NCBI GenBank assembly: GCA_002339675.1
Contig: DDKB01000008.1
Location: forward strand, 372,001 to 436,000
Direction: 5' to 3'
DNA: 64,000 nt
From: Stutzerimonas stutzeri
GTDB lineage: Bacteria; Pseudomonadota; Gammaproteobacteria; Pseudomonadales; Pseudomonadaceae
Positions 53,521 to 63,224 of this stretch are shown here, in pieces. Positions within the stretch are counted from its first letter, which is position 1, and every line of letters starts with the position of its first letter. Under the pieces are notes generated by a model. It did not search any database and was not told the DNA's origin. It saw only the letters and a program-made list of their open reading frames with translations. The translations under genes and the position numbers were made by a program.

Positions 53521-53548
53521 AAAAAAAACGCGACCCGGAGGTCGCGTT
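53521..53548 (-). terminator. Terminator downstream of exaC
   Basis: AACGCGACC and GGTCGCGTT pair across a CGGA loop, followed on the minus strand by a run of T (complement of the A-run at 53521-53528). Confidence 0.88.
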
Positions 53549-53633
53549 GCATTGACGCACTGGGGAGTGCGAGCAAGTTAAGCCGGCGCGCTGGAGCGAA
53601 CGCGCCGGGTCCTCCGAGTGTTGCGTTGCCGGA

Positions 53634-55154
<1,521 letters not shown>

Positions 55155-55566
55155 GAGCGGCCTCTCCAATGTTCTGCTTATCGAGCCTGACCGGGGGTGG
55201 ACAGGACATGGAACGATCTTAGGCAGCCTGACAGGCCAGCCGGAATGCACCCAAGGGACCGATGCGTTACTCATTTGGTAGTAGATGCCGGCGCACGACG
55301 CAGCCCGCATCCGGCGGGCCCGACCGGCAGAATCCGGCCCCTTGCGGGCGAGAAAAAACCGACAGGTTAAACCGCGATCGACGGGCCAAAATTGACCATC
55401 GGCAAGCCCGACCGGGCGCACTGCAACTATTTCTCCAACGCCGAAAAAACGCGACCAATTGCGGGCAAAACCGGGCCGAAAGTCCTATTAGGGGCGGCCC
55501 TGGCGCGGCTTAGTTTCAGCTGGCGACACGGTTTTTCCTTTCCTGAACACACCGAGGAGATACGCC
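55155..55566. other. 412-base divergent promoter region between exaC and pqqA2
   Basis: No gene is supported. The stretch 55340-55480 has AT-richer patches and repeated GCGGGC/GGGCC words that could be regulator sites for the alcohol oxidation response (ErbR/AgmR type), but I cannot point to a convincing promoter. A GAGGAG lies directly before the pqqA2 start. Confidence 0.4.
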
Positions 55567-55641
55567 ATGCAATGGATCGATCCCGACTTCTGCGACCTGC
55601 GTCTGGGCTTTGAAGTCACCGCGTACGTCTACGTGCGCTAG
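55567..55641 (+). CDS. Second PqqA-like precursor peptide
   Basis: A 24-residue peptide starts at 55567 behind GAGGAG and contains DLRLGFEVTAYVYVR at its end. Glu16 and Tyr20 keep the E-x3-Y spacing, and the flanking RLGFEVT block matches the RIGFEVT of the first PqqA, so it is a plausible PqqE substrate. It differs elsewhere: Cys9, an acidic N-terminal half and a second Tyr22. It leads a plus-strand operon. Confidence 0.88.
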   Translation: MQWIDPDFCDLRLGFEVTAYVYVR

Positions 55642-55696
55642 GCCCACGCCGGCGTGCTGGCAGTTGCCTTCACGCCGGCTCCGCAAGGAGACCAAC

Positions 55697-55993
55697 ATGA
55701 CCACCCCCGCCCCCATCGCACTGGAGCGTTGCTACGAGATCCGCCCGCCCTTCCTGTTTCGCTGGGAGGCCTCGCAGGACGCCCACGTGCTGCTCTACCC
55801 AGAAGGTATCGTCAAGCTCAATGCCACTGGCGGCGACATCCTCAAGCATTGCGACGGCAAGACCCGCGTGATCGACCTGATCGAGCAGCTCGCACATCGC
55901 TACCACGCATCCGACCTCGAGGCGATCCGCGAGGGCGTGCTGAAATTCCTGGAGGTATCCCATGGCAAAGGCTGGATTCGCGCCACGGCTTGA
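55697..55993 (+). CDS. Second PqqD-like peptide chaperone
   Basis: The start at 55697 behind AAGGAG gives 98 residues. It has the PqqD pattern FRWEASQDAHVLLYPEGIVKLNATGGDILKHCDGKTRVIDLIEQL, aligning with the first PqqD, and the C-terminal helix. It overlaps the next gene by 32 bases, mirroring the pqqD-pqqE overlap of the main cluster. It would bind the second PqqA peptide and deliver it to the neighbouring radical SAM enzyme. Confidence 0.9.
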   Translation: MTTPAPIALERCYEIRPPFLFRWEASQDAHVLLYPEGIVKLNATGGDILKHCDGKTRVIDLIEQLAHRYHASDLEAIREGVLKFLEVSHGKGWIRATA

Positions 55994-57107
55994 CGGCAAC
56001 GGCAACCCGGTCTGGCTGCTGCTGGAACTGACCTACCAGTGCCCGCTGCAATGCGTGTTCTGCAGCAACCCGCGCAACTTCGCCGACTACCGCCAGCACG
56101 AGCTGAGCACCGACGAATGGATCGACGTGATGGCCCAGGCCCGCGCCATGGGCGCCATGCAGATCGGCTTCTCCGGCGGCGAGCCCACACTGCGCAAGGA
56201 CCTGGAAACACTGGTCGCCGAAGCCGACCGCATGGGCTACTACACCAACCTGATCACCTCCGGCATCGGCCTCACCGAAGCCCGGCTGCACGCGCTAAAG
56301 GATGCTGGCCTGCGTCACATTCAGCTCGGTTTCCAGTCCACCGACCGTGACGTGGCGCGCCAGCTGGCCGGTGTCGATGCCTGGGAGCGCAAGCTCCGCA
56401 TGGCGCGACTGATCAAGTCCATGGGCTTTCCCATGGTGCTCAACGTGCCGATCACCCGGCAGAACATCGGCCAGATTCCGGACATCATCGAATTCGCCGT
56501 CGAACTGGGCGTCGAGTACCTCGAGCTGGCCAACGTGCAGTACTACAACTGGGCGTTGCTCAACCGCGACGCGCTGATGCCCACCCACGCCGAGCTGCAA
56601 CGCGCCGAGGAGCAGGTGCGCCAGGCGCGCGAGCGTTACGGCGACCGGCTGACGATCTTCTTCGTCATCCCCGACTACTACGAAGGCCGACCCAAGGCGT
56701 GCATGAACGGCTGGGGCGCCATCCACGTCACGGTCGCACCCAACGGCGATGTATTGCCCTGTTCCCAAGCCAGCAACTTCAAGCAACTGACCTTCCCCAA
56801 CGTGCGCCAGCAGCGGCTGGAGCAGATCTGGCACGACTCGCCAGTGTTCAACCTTTACCGCGGCGATGCCTGGATGCCCGAGCCCTGCCGCAGCTGCGAC
56901 GAAAAGGAAAAGGACTTCGGCGGCTGTCGCTGCCAGGCCCTGCTGCTGACCGGCAACGGCGCCAATACCGATCCGGCCTGCAGCAAGTCACCGCATCACC
57001 AATTGATCCAGCAGGCCGTGGCGCTGGCGCAGGATGCCACGCGGTCGCCAGGCGACCTGATCGCCCGGCAGGCCAGCCAGGGGGTGGATTTTGAAACTGC
57101 CCCATGA
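55962..57107 (+). CDS. Second PqqE-like radical SAM/SPASM enzyme
   Basis: The product of 381 residues resembles PqqE along its whole length. The SAM cluster motif CPLQCVFC is near residue 29, IGFSGGEPTLRKDL follows, and SPASM ligands are in ACMNGWGA, LPCSQASN and EPCRSCDEKEKDFGGCRCQ with a later DPACSKSPHH. All iron-sulfur Cys positions of the first PqqE are kept, so it should be active. Its peptide substrate is presumably the 24-residue PqqA-like peptide encoded just upstream. Confidence 0.92.
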   Translation: MAKAGFAPRLDGNGNPVWLLLELTYQCPLQCVFCSNPRNFADYRQHELSTDEWIDVMAQARAMGAMQIGFSGGEPTLRKDLETLVAEADRMGYYTNLITSGIGLTEARLHALKDAGLRHIQLGFQSTDRDVARQLAGVDAWERKLRMARLIKSMGFPMVLNVPITRQNIGQIPDIIEFAVELGVEYLELANVQYYNWALLNRDALMPTHAELQRAEEQVRQARERYGDRLTIFFVIPDYYEGRPKACMNGWGAIHVTVAPNGDVLPCSQASNFKQLTFPNVRQQRLEQIWHDSPVFNLYRGDAWMPEPCRSCDEKEKDFGGCRCQALLLTGNGANTDPACSKSPHHQLIQQAVALAQDATRSPGDLIARQASQGVDFETAP

Positions 57108-57183
57108 CTCTTTTGGCGGCACCCTCGGCATCGGTCTGGCACTGACGCTCGGCTGCTATTTCTTGCTGCGCGTGCTGGTCTAG
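57091..57183 (+). CDS. 30-residue single-span membrane microprotein
   Basis: A frame starting with TTG at 57091, behind GGGGGTGG, overlaps the end of the pqqE-like gene by 17 bases and ends at TAG 57181-57183, eight bases before the next ATG. Part of that next ribosome site (GGAGG) overlaps its stop. The product has a short polar head (KLPHDSFGG) and one hydrophobic helix (residues 11-28). Tight packing in the operon supports translation. It may stabilise the neighbouring membrane protein, as small subunits of oxidases do; this is inference. Confidence 0.6.
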   Translation: MKLPHDSFGGTLGIGLALTLGCYFLLRVLV

Positions 57184-57191
57184 GAGGCCCC

Positions 57192-57695
57192 ATGCAACAG
57201 CCCGTATTCGATCTGCTCGCCCGCTACGCGCACGTGCTGTTCGCGCTGGTCTGGGTCGGCCACAACTACGCCAACTTCATCCAGAATCCGCGCTTCGTGC
57301 CGCTGCACAACGGGATCGATGTGGCCACCCTGAACCGAGACCTGGAGGTGCGGATGAAGCGCGAGCACGGCATCTTCCGCTACGCGTCGCTAGTAGTCTG
57401 GGTGACCGGCATGTTCATGCTCTGGCAGCGCGGCTGGCTGCCCGGCGCCCTGCAGCTCGAAGGTCCGCTGGCGGTGATTGGTCTGGGTGCCTGGATCGGT
57501 ACGGCGATGGTGCTCAACCTCTGGCTGGTGCTCTGGCCGCACCAGAAAAAGCTGCTCGGCTTCGTCCCGGCGACACTGGAGGAGCGAGTACGCTGCTCGC
57601 GCATCACCTTTCTCTCCTCGCGCAGCAACACCATTCTCTCGATTCCACTGCTATTTCTGATGGCATCCGGCGCCCATGGCCTGCACCTCTACTGA
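57192..57695 (+). CDS. PuuD/Urate_ox_N-type four-helix membrane protein
   Basis: The 167-residue protein has four membrane segments. The first holds His14 and His24 (YAHVLFALVWVGHNYANF), and later come MVLNLWLVLWPHQKKLLGF and SSRSNTILSIPLLFLMASGAHG. These blocks match the membrane domain of PuuD-type urate hydroxylases as I know the family, but the cytochrome c domain of full PuuD is absent. His residues could bind haem or quinone. It may pass electrons from the cofactor pathway to the respiratory chain. Confidence 0.72.
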   Translation: MQQPVFDLLARYAHVLFALVWVGHNYANFIQNPRFVPLHNGIDVATLNRDLEVRMKREHGIFRYASLVVWVTGMFMLWQRGWLPGALQLEGPLAVIGLGAWIGTAMVLNLWLVLWPHQKKLLGFVPATLEERVRCSRITFLSSRSNTILSIPLLFLMASGAHGLHLY

Positions 57696-58776
57696 ACCGG
57701 CCGAGCGCTACAGCTTCGCCGCCGGTCCGGCGATGCTGCCAGCAGCTGTGTTGGCGCAGATCGCCGCGGATTTGCCCAACTGGCGAGCAACCGGATTCTC
57801 GCTGTTGGAACAGCCCTTCACCGGCGCGCCGTTCAAGGCGCTGATGCACGACACCGAGCAGTTGCTGCGCCGGCTGCTGGCGATTCCCCGGGGCTACCGT
57901 GTGCTGTTCCTGCAGGGCGGCGCCTCGGCGCAGTTCGGCCTGGTGCCGCTGAACCTGTTGCACCCCGGGCAAGGCGCCGATTACCTGGACAGCGGCCACT
58001 GGGCGCGCAAGGCCATCGCCGAGGCGCGGCGTCATTGCCAGGTGCGGGTGGTCGCCAGCGGCGCTGCGAGCGGCTACACCGCCCTGCCCGACCCGCACGA
58101 CTGGCCGCTCGATCCGGCTGCGGGGTATTGCCACCTGACCAGCAACGAGACCGGCCACGGCCTGCAGTGGCACGCAATGCCGGCCGTCCCGGTGCCGCTG
58201 GTCGCGGACGTGACCAGCGATCTCTGCACTCGGCCGTTGCCGATCGAGCGCTTCGGACTGCTCTACGCCAGCGCCCAGAAGAACCTCGGCGTGGCCGGTC
58301 TGTGTCTGCTGATCGTGCGCGAGGACCTGCTGCAAGACTCGCCTCCCGGCCTGCCCGCCGCGTTCAGCTATGCCGTGCAGGCCGAGCAGCAGAGCCGCTT
58401 CAACACGCCGCCGACCTTCGCGCTCTATGTCGCCCACCTCATGCTGCGCTGGATCGAGGCACAGGGCGGGCTGACGGTCATGGCTGCCAATGCCCGGGAG
58501 CGCAGCCGGCGACTGTACCGGTACATCGACGCCAGTGGTTTCTACCATTGCCCGCAGCGCCGCGCGGACCGCTCCACGGTCAACGTCTGCTTCCAGCTGC
58601 GCGATGCGCGGCAGGTCGAGGCCTTCATCACCGAGGCGGCGCAGGCGGGTCTGCATCATCTGGCCGGCCACGCCGCGGTCGGCGGCTTGCGCGCCAGCCT
58701 CTACAACGCCATGCCGATGGCGGGCGTCGAGCGGCTGCTGGCCTTCATGCATGCGTTCGAATGCCGCCATGGTTGA
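57676..58776 (+). CDS. SerC-like PLP-dependent aminotransferase (class V)
   Basis: The 366-residue protein is a clear relative of phosphoserine aminotransferase: YSFAAGPAMLP at the start, LFLQGGASAQFG, HLTSNETGHGLQW, VADVTSDL and the PLP lysine Lys202 in YASAQKNLGVAG. The phosphate-binding residues of SerC are partly changed (for example LLEQPFTGAPF in place of the usual SxxEMSHR region), which argues for another amino-acid or keto-acid substrate. It overlaps the preceding gene by 20 bases and the next by 8. Confidence 0.85.
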   Translation: MACTSTEPAERYSFAAGPAMLPAAVLAQIAADLPNWRATGFSLLEQPFTGAPFKALMHDTEQLLRRLLAIPRGYRVLFLQGGASAQFGLVPLNLLHPGQGADYLDSGHWARKAIAEARRHCQVRVVASGAASGYTALPDPHDWPLDPAAGYCHLTSNETGHGLQWHAMPAVPVPLVADVTSDLCTRPLPIERFGLLYASAQKNLGVAGLCLLIVREDLLQDSPPGLPAAFSYAVQAEQQSRFNTPPTFALYVAHLMLRWIEAQGGLTVMAANARERSRRLYRYIDASGFYHCPQRRADRSTVNVCFQLRDARQVEAFITEAAQAGLHHLAGHAAVGGLRASLYNAMPMAGVERLLAFMHAFECRHG

Positions 58777-59650
58777 TTGCGGCCACGCCATTCGGCGCCC
58801 GCACCTCGGCCATCGGTTCGCATTCGGCCTGGTGAGTCTGGCGTGTCGCCTGCCCTCGCCCCCCATCGTCCAGCCGGTCGAGGCGATGGGCCTGGTGTTC
58901 TCGTCTCCGCTGGGGATCGCCGCCGGTTTCGATCGCTTCGGCCAGCTCGGCCGTCGGGTAGCGGCACTGGGCTTTGGTTTCAGCGAGATCGGCAGCCTGA
59001 CCGCCGCCGACCTGCCACGGCTGGCCATCTCGCGCCAGGGCACGGCGCTGCTGGGCATCAACCTGACCCTCGACTCCTGCCAATCGACCGCCCAGACCTG
59101 CGCCCTGCTGCAAGGCGCCTGGCCCTGGGCCGATTACCTGGTGCTCAATCTGATTGGCCCGCTCTGCGCCCCGCTGCTGGAACAGCCCGAGCGCCTGCAG
59201 GCACGGCTTGCTGCGCTGCGCGACCATCACCGCCACCTCAGCCGCGCCTATGAGCGACCAGTACCGCTGGTAGCGAAGCTCCGCTGCCTGCCCGGCGAGC
59301 TACCACTGGCCTTGGTCGATCGGCTGCAGGCGCTGGGCGTTGACGGCCTGCTGCTGGCACATGATCCGGGCCCACCTGCCACCCGGCAGCGCTACCTGGC
59401 CTGGCAGGACGACAGGGCGCAGGCGCTGGCCTGCGAGCAGATCGCCGAGCTGCGCCGCTTCTGTGGGCCGGAAACGGTGTTGATGTCGGTCGGAGGCATC
59501 CAGACGGCTGCCCACCTGTTGGCACGCCGGGCGGCCGGTGCGCAACTGGTGCAGGTGCATGCCGCCCTGCAGCATCAGGGGCCCTGGGTCGCGCGCCGGC
59601 TGCTGGCGGGCGATGCCGATGCGGCCCTTCGGTTGTCCGGACGCTGCTGA
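58769..59650 (+). CDS. Degenerate PyrD-like (dihydroorotate dehydrogenase family) flavoprotein
   Basis: The 293-residue protein has the class 2 PyrD barrel pattern: SPLGIAAGFDRFGQ, FGFSEIGSLTA, LLGINLTLDS and a C-terminal VLMSVGGIQTAAHLLARRAAGAQLVQVHAAL phosphate/FMN site. The usual NKD-type Lys and the catalytic N-x-SSPN loop are replaced (LNLIGPLCAP), so orotate formation is unlikely. It ends the operon starting at pqqA2. It is shorter than the usual 335-345 residues. A role in oxidising a peptide-derived intermediate is inference. Confidence 0.75.
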   Translation: MVDCGHAIRRPHLGHRFAFGLVSLACRLPSPPIVQPVEAMGLVFSSPLGIAAGFDRFGQLGRRVAALGFGFSEIGSLTAADLPRLAISRQGTALLGINLTLDSCQSTAQTCALLQGAWPWADYLVLNLIGPLCAPLLEQPERLQARLAALRDHHRHLSRAYERPVPLVAKLRCLPGELPLALVDRLQALGVDGLLLAHDPGPPATRQRYLAWQDDRAQALACEQIAELRRFCGPETVLMSVGGIQTAAHLLARRAAGAQLVQVHAALQHQGPWVARRLLAGDADAALRLSGRC

Positions 59651-59693
59651 CGGCTGACGCGAGGGAAGCCACAAAGCACGCCGACTCGGGGCA

Positions 59694-59724
59694 CAAACAA
59701 AAAGGGCCGGCTAATAGCCGGCCC
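59694..59724. terminator. Terminator between convergent pyrD-like and PQQ alcohol dehydrogenase genes
   Basis: GGGCCGGCT, loop AAT, AGCCGGCCC form a nine-base stem. On the minus strand five T follow and then GTTTG, so it best serves the dehydrogenase gene. Confidence 0.88.
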
Positions 59725-59742
59725 TCTGTCTTCAGGTGTCGA

Positions 59743-61521
59743 TCAGCGCTTGGCGACGACCTGGTCCTTCGGCAGCTTGAAGGTCCAGACCATACCGCCC
59801 TGGTTGAAGTCCTTGATGCGTTTGGCCACTTCGCCACCCCACAGCGGGACCGCACCACCCCAGCCGGACAGTACGGAGACGTACTGCTCGCCGTCCATTT
59901 CCCAGGTGATCGGCGAGCCGATCACGCCGGAACCGGTGTTGAACTCGTAGAGTTTCTTGCCGGTCTTGGCGTCGAAGGCCATCAGGTAGCCTTCCGGGTT
60001 GCCGGTGAAGACCAGGTTGCCCTTGGTCGCCAGCACGCCGCCCCACAGAGGTGCGTAGTTCTTGTAGCGCCACACTTCCTTGCCGGTCTTCGGATCGATG
60101 GCGCGCAGCACCCCGATGTATTCCTCGTTCAGCGGATGGATGGTGAAGCCGGCGCCGAGGTAGGCAGCGCCCTTCTTGTAGGCAACGCCCTCGTTCCACA
60201 TGTCCATCGCCCACTCGTTGGACGGCACGTAGAACAGCCCGGTGTCCTGGCTGTAGGCCATCGGCATCCAGTTCTTGCCACCCAGGAAGGACGGCGCAAC
60301 GGTGACGGTCGAGCCCTTGTCAGCGTCGCCTGGTGCACCCGGACGGTTGGTATCGTCGTAGATCGGGCGGCCGTTCTTGTCCAGTCCCTTGGCCCAGGTG
60401 ATCTTGTCGACGAAGGGGAAGCCGCGGATGAACTTGCCGTTGGTCCGGTCGAGCACGTAGAAGAAGCCGTTACGGTCGGCGGTGCCGGCAGCCTTGACGG
60501 TCTTGCCACCGTCCTGGTAGTCGAACGAAACCAGCTCGTTCACGCCGTCGTAGTCCCAGCCGTCATGCGGCGTGGTCTGGAAGTGCCACTTGATCGAACC
60601 GTCGTCCGGGTTGAGCGCCAGGCGCGAGGACGAGAACAGGTTGTCGCCAGGACGCAGGTGGGAGTTCCACGGCGACGGGTTGCCGGTGCCGAACAGCAGG
60701 GAGTTGGTATCCGGGTCGTAGAAGCCGCCCAGCCACGGGGCCGCACCGCCGGTCTTCCACAGGTCGCCCGGCCAGGTCTTGCCGGCTTCGCCGCCGGAGA
60801 TGCCGTTTTCGACCTTCTTGCCGTCCTTCATGACGTAGCCCATGTGACCTTCAACGGTCGGACGGGTCCAGATCAGCTCGCCGTTCTTGGCGTCGAAGGC
60901 CTGGATCATGCCAACCACACCGAATTCGCCACCCGCCAGGCCGGTGATGACCTTGCCTTTGACGATCATCGGTGCGGCGGAGATGGAATAACCCGCCTTG
61001 TAGTCCGCTACGGTCTTCTTCCAGACGACCTTGCCGGTGTCCTTGTTCAGCGCGACCAGCTTGGCGTCCAGGGTGCCGAAGATCACCAGGTCGTCATACA
61101 GCGCGACACCGCGGTTGATCACGTCGCAGCACGGCATGATGCCGTCGGGCAGGCGCGCATCGTACTGCCAGAGCTCATTGCCGGTGCGGGCGTCGATGGC
61201 ATACACGCGGGAGTAGGAGCCAGTGATGTACATCACGCCGTCCTTGACCAGCGGCTGTGCTTCCTGGCCACGCTGCTTCTCGCCGCCCAGGGAGAAGCCC
61301 CAGACCGGGCGCAGTTGGCTGACGTTGTTGGTGTTCAATTCATCCAGGGGGCTGTAACGCTGGCCCTGCACGCCCAGGCCGTTGGTCACGATCTGATCGG
61401 TGGACTTGGCGTCGTTGAGAATCTCCTGATCAGTGACTGCCCAAGCCGACACGCTGGACATCGCCATGGCGGCGCAGAGCGCTGTCAGGGCGAAGGGCTT
61501 GCGAAGACCGGTGTGCTTCAT
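59743..61521 (-). CDS. PQQ-dependent alcohol dehydrogenase (ExaA/PedE/PedH family)
   Basis: The protein of 592 residues has a signal peptide of about 29 residues (ends SAWA) and an eight-bladed propeller of tryptophan-docking repeats. The vicinal disulfide Cys131-Cys132 is in MPCCDVINRG. The catalytic Asp323 is in HDGWDYDGVNE with a second Asp325 two residues on, the D-x-D signature linked to lanthanide use in XoxF and PedH. Overall it closely resembles ethanol dehydrogenases. It oxidises alcohols in the periplasm and needs PQQ from the pqq genes nearby. Confidence 0.93.
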   Translation of the reverse strand: MKHTGLRKPFALTALCAAMAMSSVSAWAVTDQEILNDAKSTDQIVTNGLGVQGQRYSPLDELNTNNVSQLRPVWGFSLGGEKQRGQEAQPLVKDGVMYITGSYSRVYAIDARTGNELWQYDARLPDGIMPCCDVINRGVALYDDLVIFGTLDAKLVALNKDTGKVVWKKTVADYKAGYSISAAPMIVKGKVITGLAGGEFGVVGMIQAFDAKNGELIWTRPTVEGHMGYVMKDGKKVENGISGGEAGKTWPGDLWKTGGAAPWLGGFYDPDTNSLLFGTGNPSPWNSHLRPGDNLFSSSRLALNPDDGSIKWHFQTTPHDGWDYDGVNELVSFDYQDGGKTVKAAGTADRNGFFYVLDRTNGKFIRGFPFVDKITWAKGLDKNGRPIYDDTNRPGAPGDADKGSTVTVAPSFLGGKNWMPMAYSQDTGLFYVPSNEWAMDMWNEGVAYKKGAAYLGAGFTIHPLNEEYIGVLRAIDPKTGKEVWRYKNYAPLWGGVLATKGNLVFTGNPEGYLMAFDAKTGKKLYEFNTGSGVIGSPITWEMDGEQYVSVLSGWGGAVPLWGGEVAKRIKDFNQGGMVWTFKLPKDQVVAKR

Positions 61522-61805
61522 TGCGGCTACCTCTACGGGTTCATTGTTATCGTCGCCGGGAACTTCTCCCGGTCTAGGGCCGATTCTTGGATCTGGCCGC
61601 CGCCGCAACAATTGACCGCAGTGTCGATTTTCCTCCTCCCTTGGTAGCAATACTCCGCGCAACCGGCGCCAGCCCTGGCCCGGCGCGGCCTGATCGGGTG
61701 ACGGCCCAGCACCGAAGTCGCAGCCCCGTGGCCCGAAAAGACAATTCCACGCGGCGGCGACGAACCGTACAACGTGACCTCCCTCCGCTCACAAGGACCC
61801 GAGCC

Positions 61806-63041
61806 ATGCGCCGCCTGATTTTCTGCGCCCTGCTGCTGACCCTGGCCGCCAGTGCCCACGCCGCCGTGCCGATCCGCATCGGCCTCAACTACCCGAGCAC
61901 CGGCAACTACAAGAGCGAAGGCCTGGAGCTGCGCCGCGGTGCCCTGCTGGCGGTGGAGCAGATCAACCGTGAAGGCGGTGTGCTCGGCCGACCACTGGAA
62001 CTGCTCAGCCGCAACTCGGCGGCACGCGAGGAAAAGGCCCGAGGCAACATCGATCGCTTCGCCGCCCAGGGCATCGCCATGGCCTTTGGCGGCGCCACCA
62101 GCGAGGAAGCACTCGCCGCCGGCCAGCGTGCCCGCGAGCAGGGCCTGCTGTTCTTTCCCACCCTCGCCTACGCCAATGCGATCACCGGCCACGACGGCCA
62201 GCGTTACCTGTTTCGCGAGAGCAACAGCGCCTGGATGAGCGCGCGGGTGCTGGGCGAATACCTGAGCTGGCACCTGCCCAACCGCCGTTTCCACTACATC
62301 AGCCTTGACGACAGTTGGGGTCACAGCATGGAGCAGGCGCTGCGCGAGGCGACGCGCAGCCGCGACCGGGCTCGCCATGGCTTCAGCCGGATCAGCCCGC
62401 ACGGGGCGCGTCACGAGGAATACCTCACTGCAATCAACAAGGCTGCTACCAGCGACGCCGACGTGCTGGTCATCGTGCTGCTCGGGCAGGACCTGGTGCA
62501 AACGATGCGCCTGGCGCACGACCTGCGCCTCGATCGCAAGATGCAGATCATCGTGCCGAACCTGACCAGCGCGATCGTCGAACAGGCCGGACCGCAGGTC
62601 ATGGAGCACGTCATCGGCACCACAGCCTGGACATGGCAGGTGCCGGCACTGGTCAAAAACACCCGGGGCCAGGGCTTCGTCGATGCCTATATCGCGCAAC
62701 ACCAGCGCTACCCCGACAGCACCACCGCCTCGGCCTACGGCATCGTCATGCAATGGGCCGAGGCGGTACAGCGCGCCGGCAGCCTGGACAGCGACCGGGT
62801 CATCGCCGCGCTCGAAGGCCACCACTATCAGTTGCTCAAGGACGACCAGTACTGGCGCGGCTTCGACCATCAGAACGTGCAGAGCATCTACGCGGTGCAG
62901 GTCCGCTCGCGCAGTGAAATCATGCAGGACCGCTTCAAACAGGACTACTTCAGCATCATCCACCGCATGAATGGCGAGGAAGCAGCGCCCAGCCGCGATG
63001 AATGGCAGGAGGAGCGCGGCGACGAGCCAATGCTGCGATAA
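61806..63041 (+). CDS. Periplasmic binding protein, UrtA/amide-binding type (Peripla_BP_5)
   Basis: The 411-residue protein opens with a signal peptide of about 19 residues (ends SAHA). It shows the type I fold start VPIRIGLNYPSTGNYKSEG and the domain pattern of urea/short-chain amide binding proteins (FAAQGIAMAFGGATSEEALAA, YISLDDSWGHSMEQAL). No ABC permease genes follow, so it may be an orphan sensor or partner. Similar binding proteins lie near PQQ alcohol dehydrogenase genes in pseudomonads. It is divergent from the dehydrogenase gene across 284 bases. Confidence 0.8.
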   Translation: MRRLIFCALLLTLAASAHAAVPIRIGLNYPSTGNYKSEGLELRRGALLAVEQINREGGVLGRPLELLSRNSAAREEKARGNIDRFAAQGIAMAFGGATSEEALAAGQRAREQGLLFFPTLAYANAITGHDGQRYLFRESNSAWMSARVLGEYLSWHLPNRRFHYISLDDSWGHSMEQALREATRSRDRARHGFSRISPHGARHEEYLTAINKAATSDADVLVIVLLGQDLVQTMRLAHDLRLDRKMQIIVPNLTSAIVEQAGPQVMEHVIGTTAWTWQVPALVKNTRGQGFVDAYIAQHQRYPDSTTASAYGIVMQWAEAVQRAGSLDSDRVIAALEGHHYQLLKDDQYWRGFDHQNVQSIYAVQVRSRSEIMQDRFKQDYFSIIHRMNGEEAAPSRDEWQEERGDEPMLR

Positions 63042-63224
63042 TCACCGGCCAACCGTGCCAGACACCGGTCGATCACGGTCCTCTTACTGTCGGTGGTCCG
63101 CTCCGCCCTTCCGGCAAGCGCCAGCGCTCCATGCAGCTGCCAACCGGCACGGCAGCAAGCCTGCCTGTAGAGGGATGAACGATCGGTGCGGGCATCGCCC
63201 GAACCCATCCCTGCAGGACGATCA

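Noticed and set aside
60136..61647. A 503-codon frame antisense to the PQQ alcohol dehydrogenase
   Set aside because: It is a shadow of the dehydrogenase reading frame, without motif or start signal.
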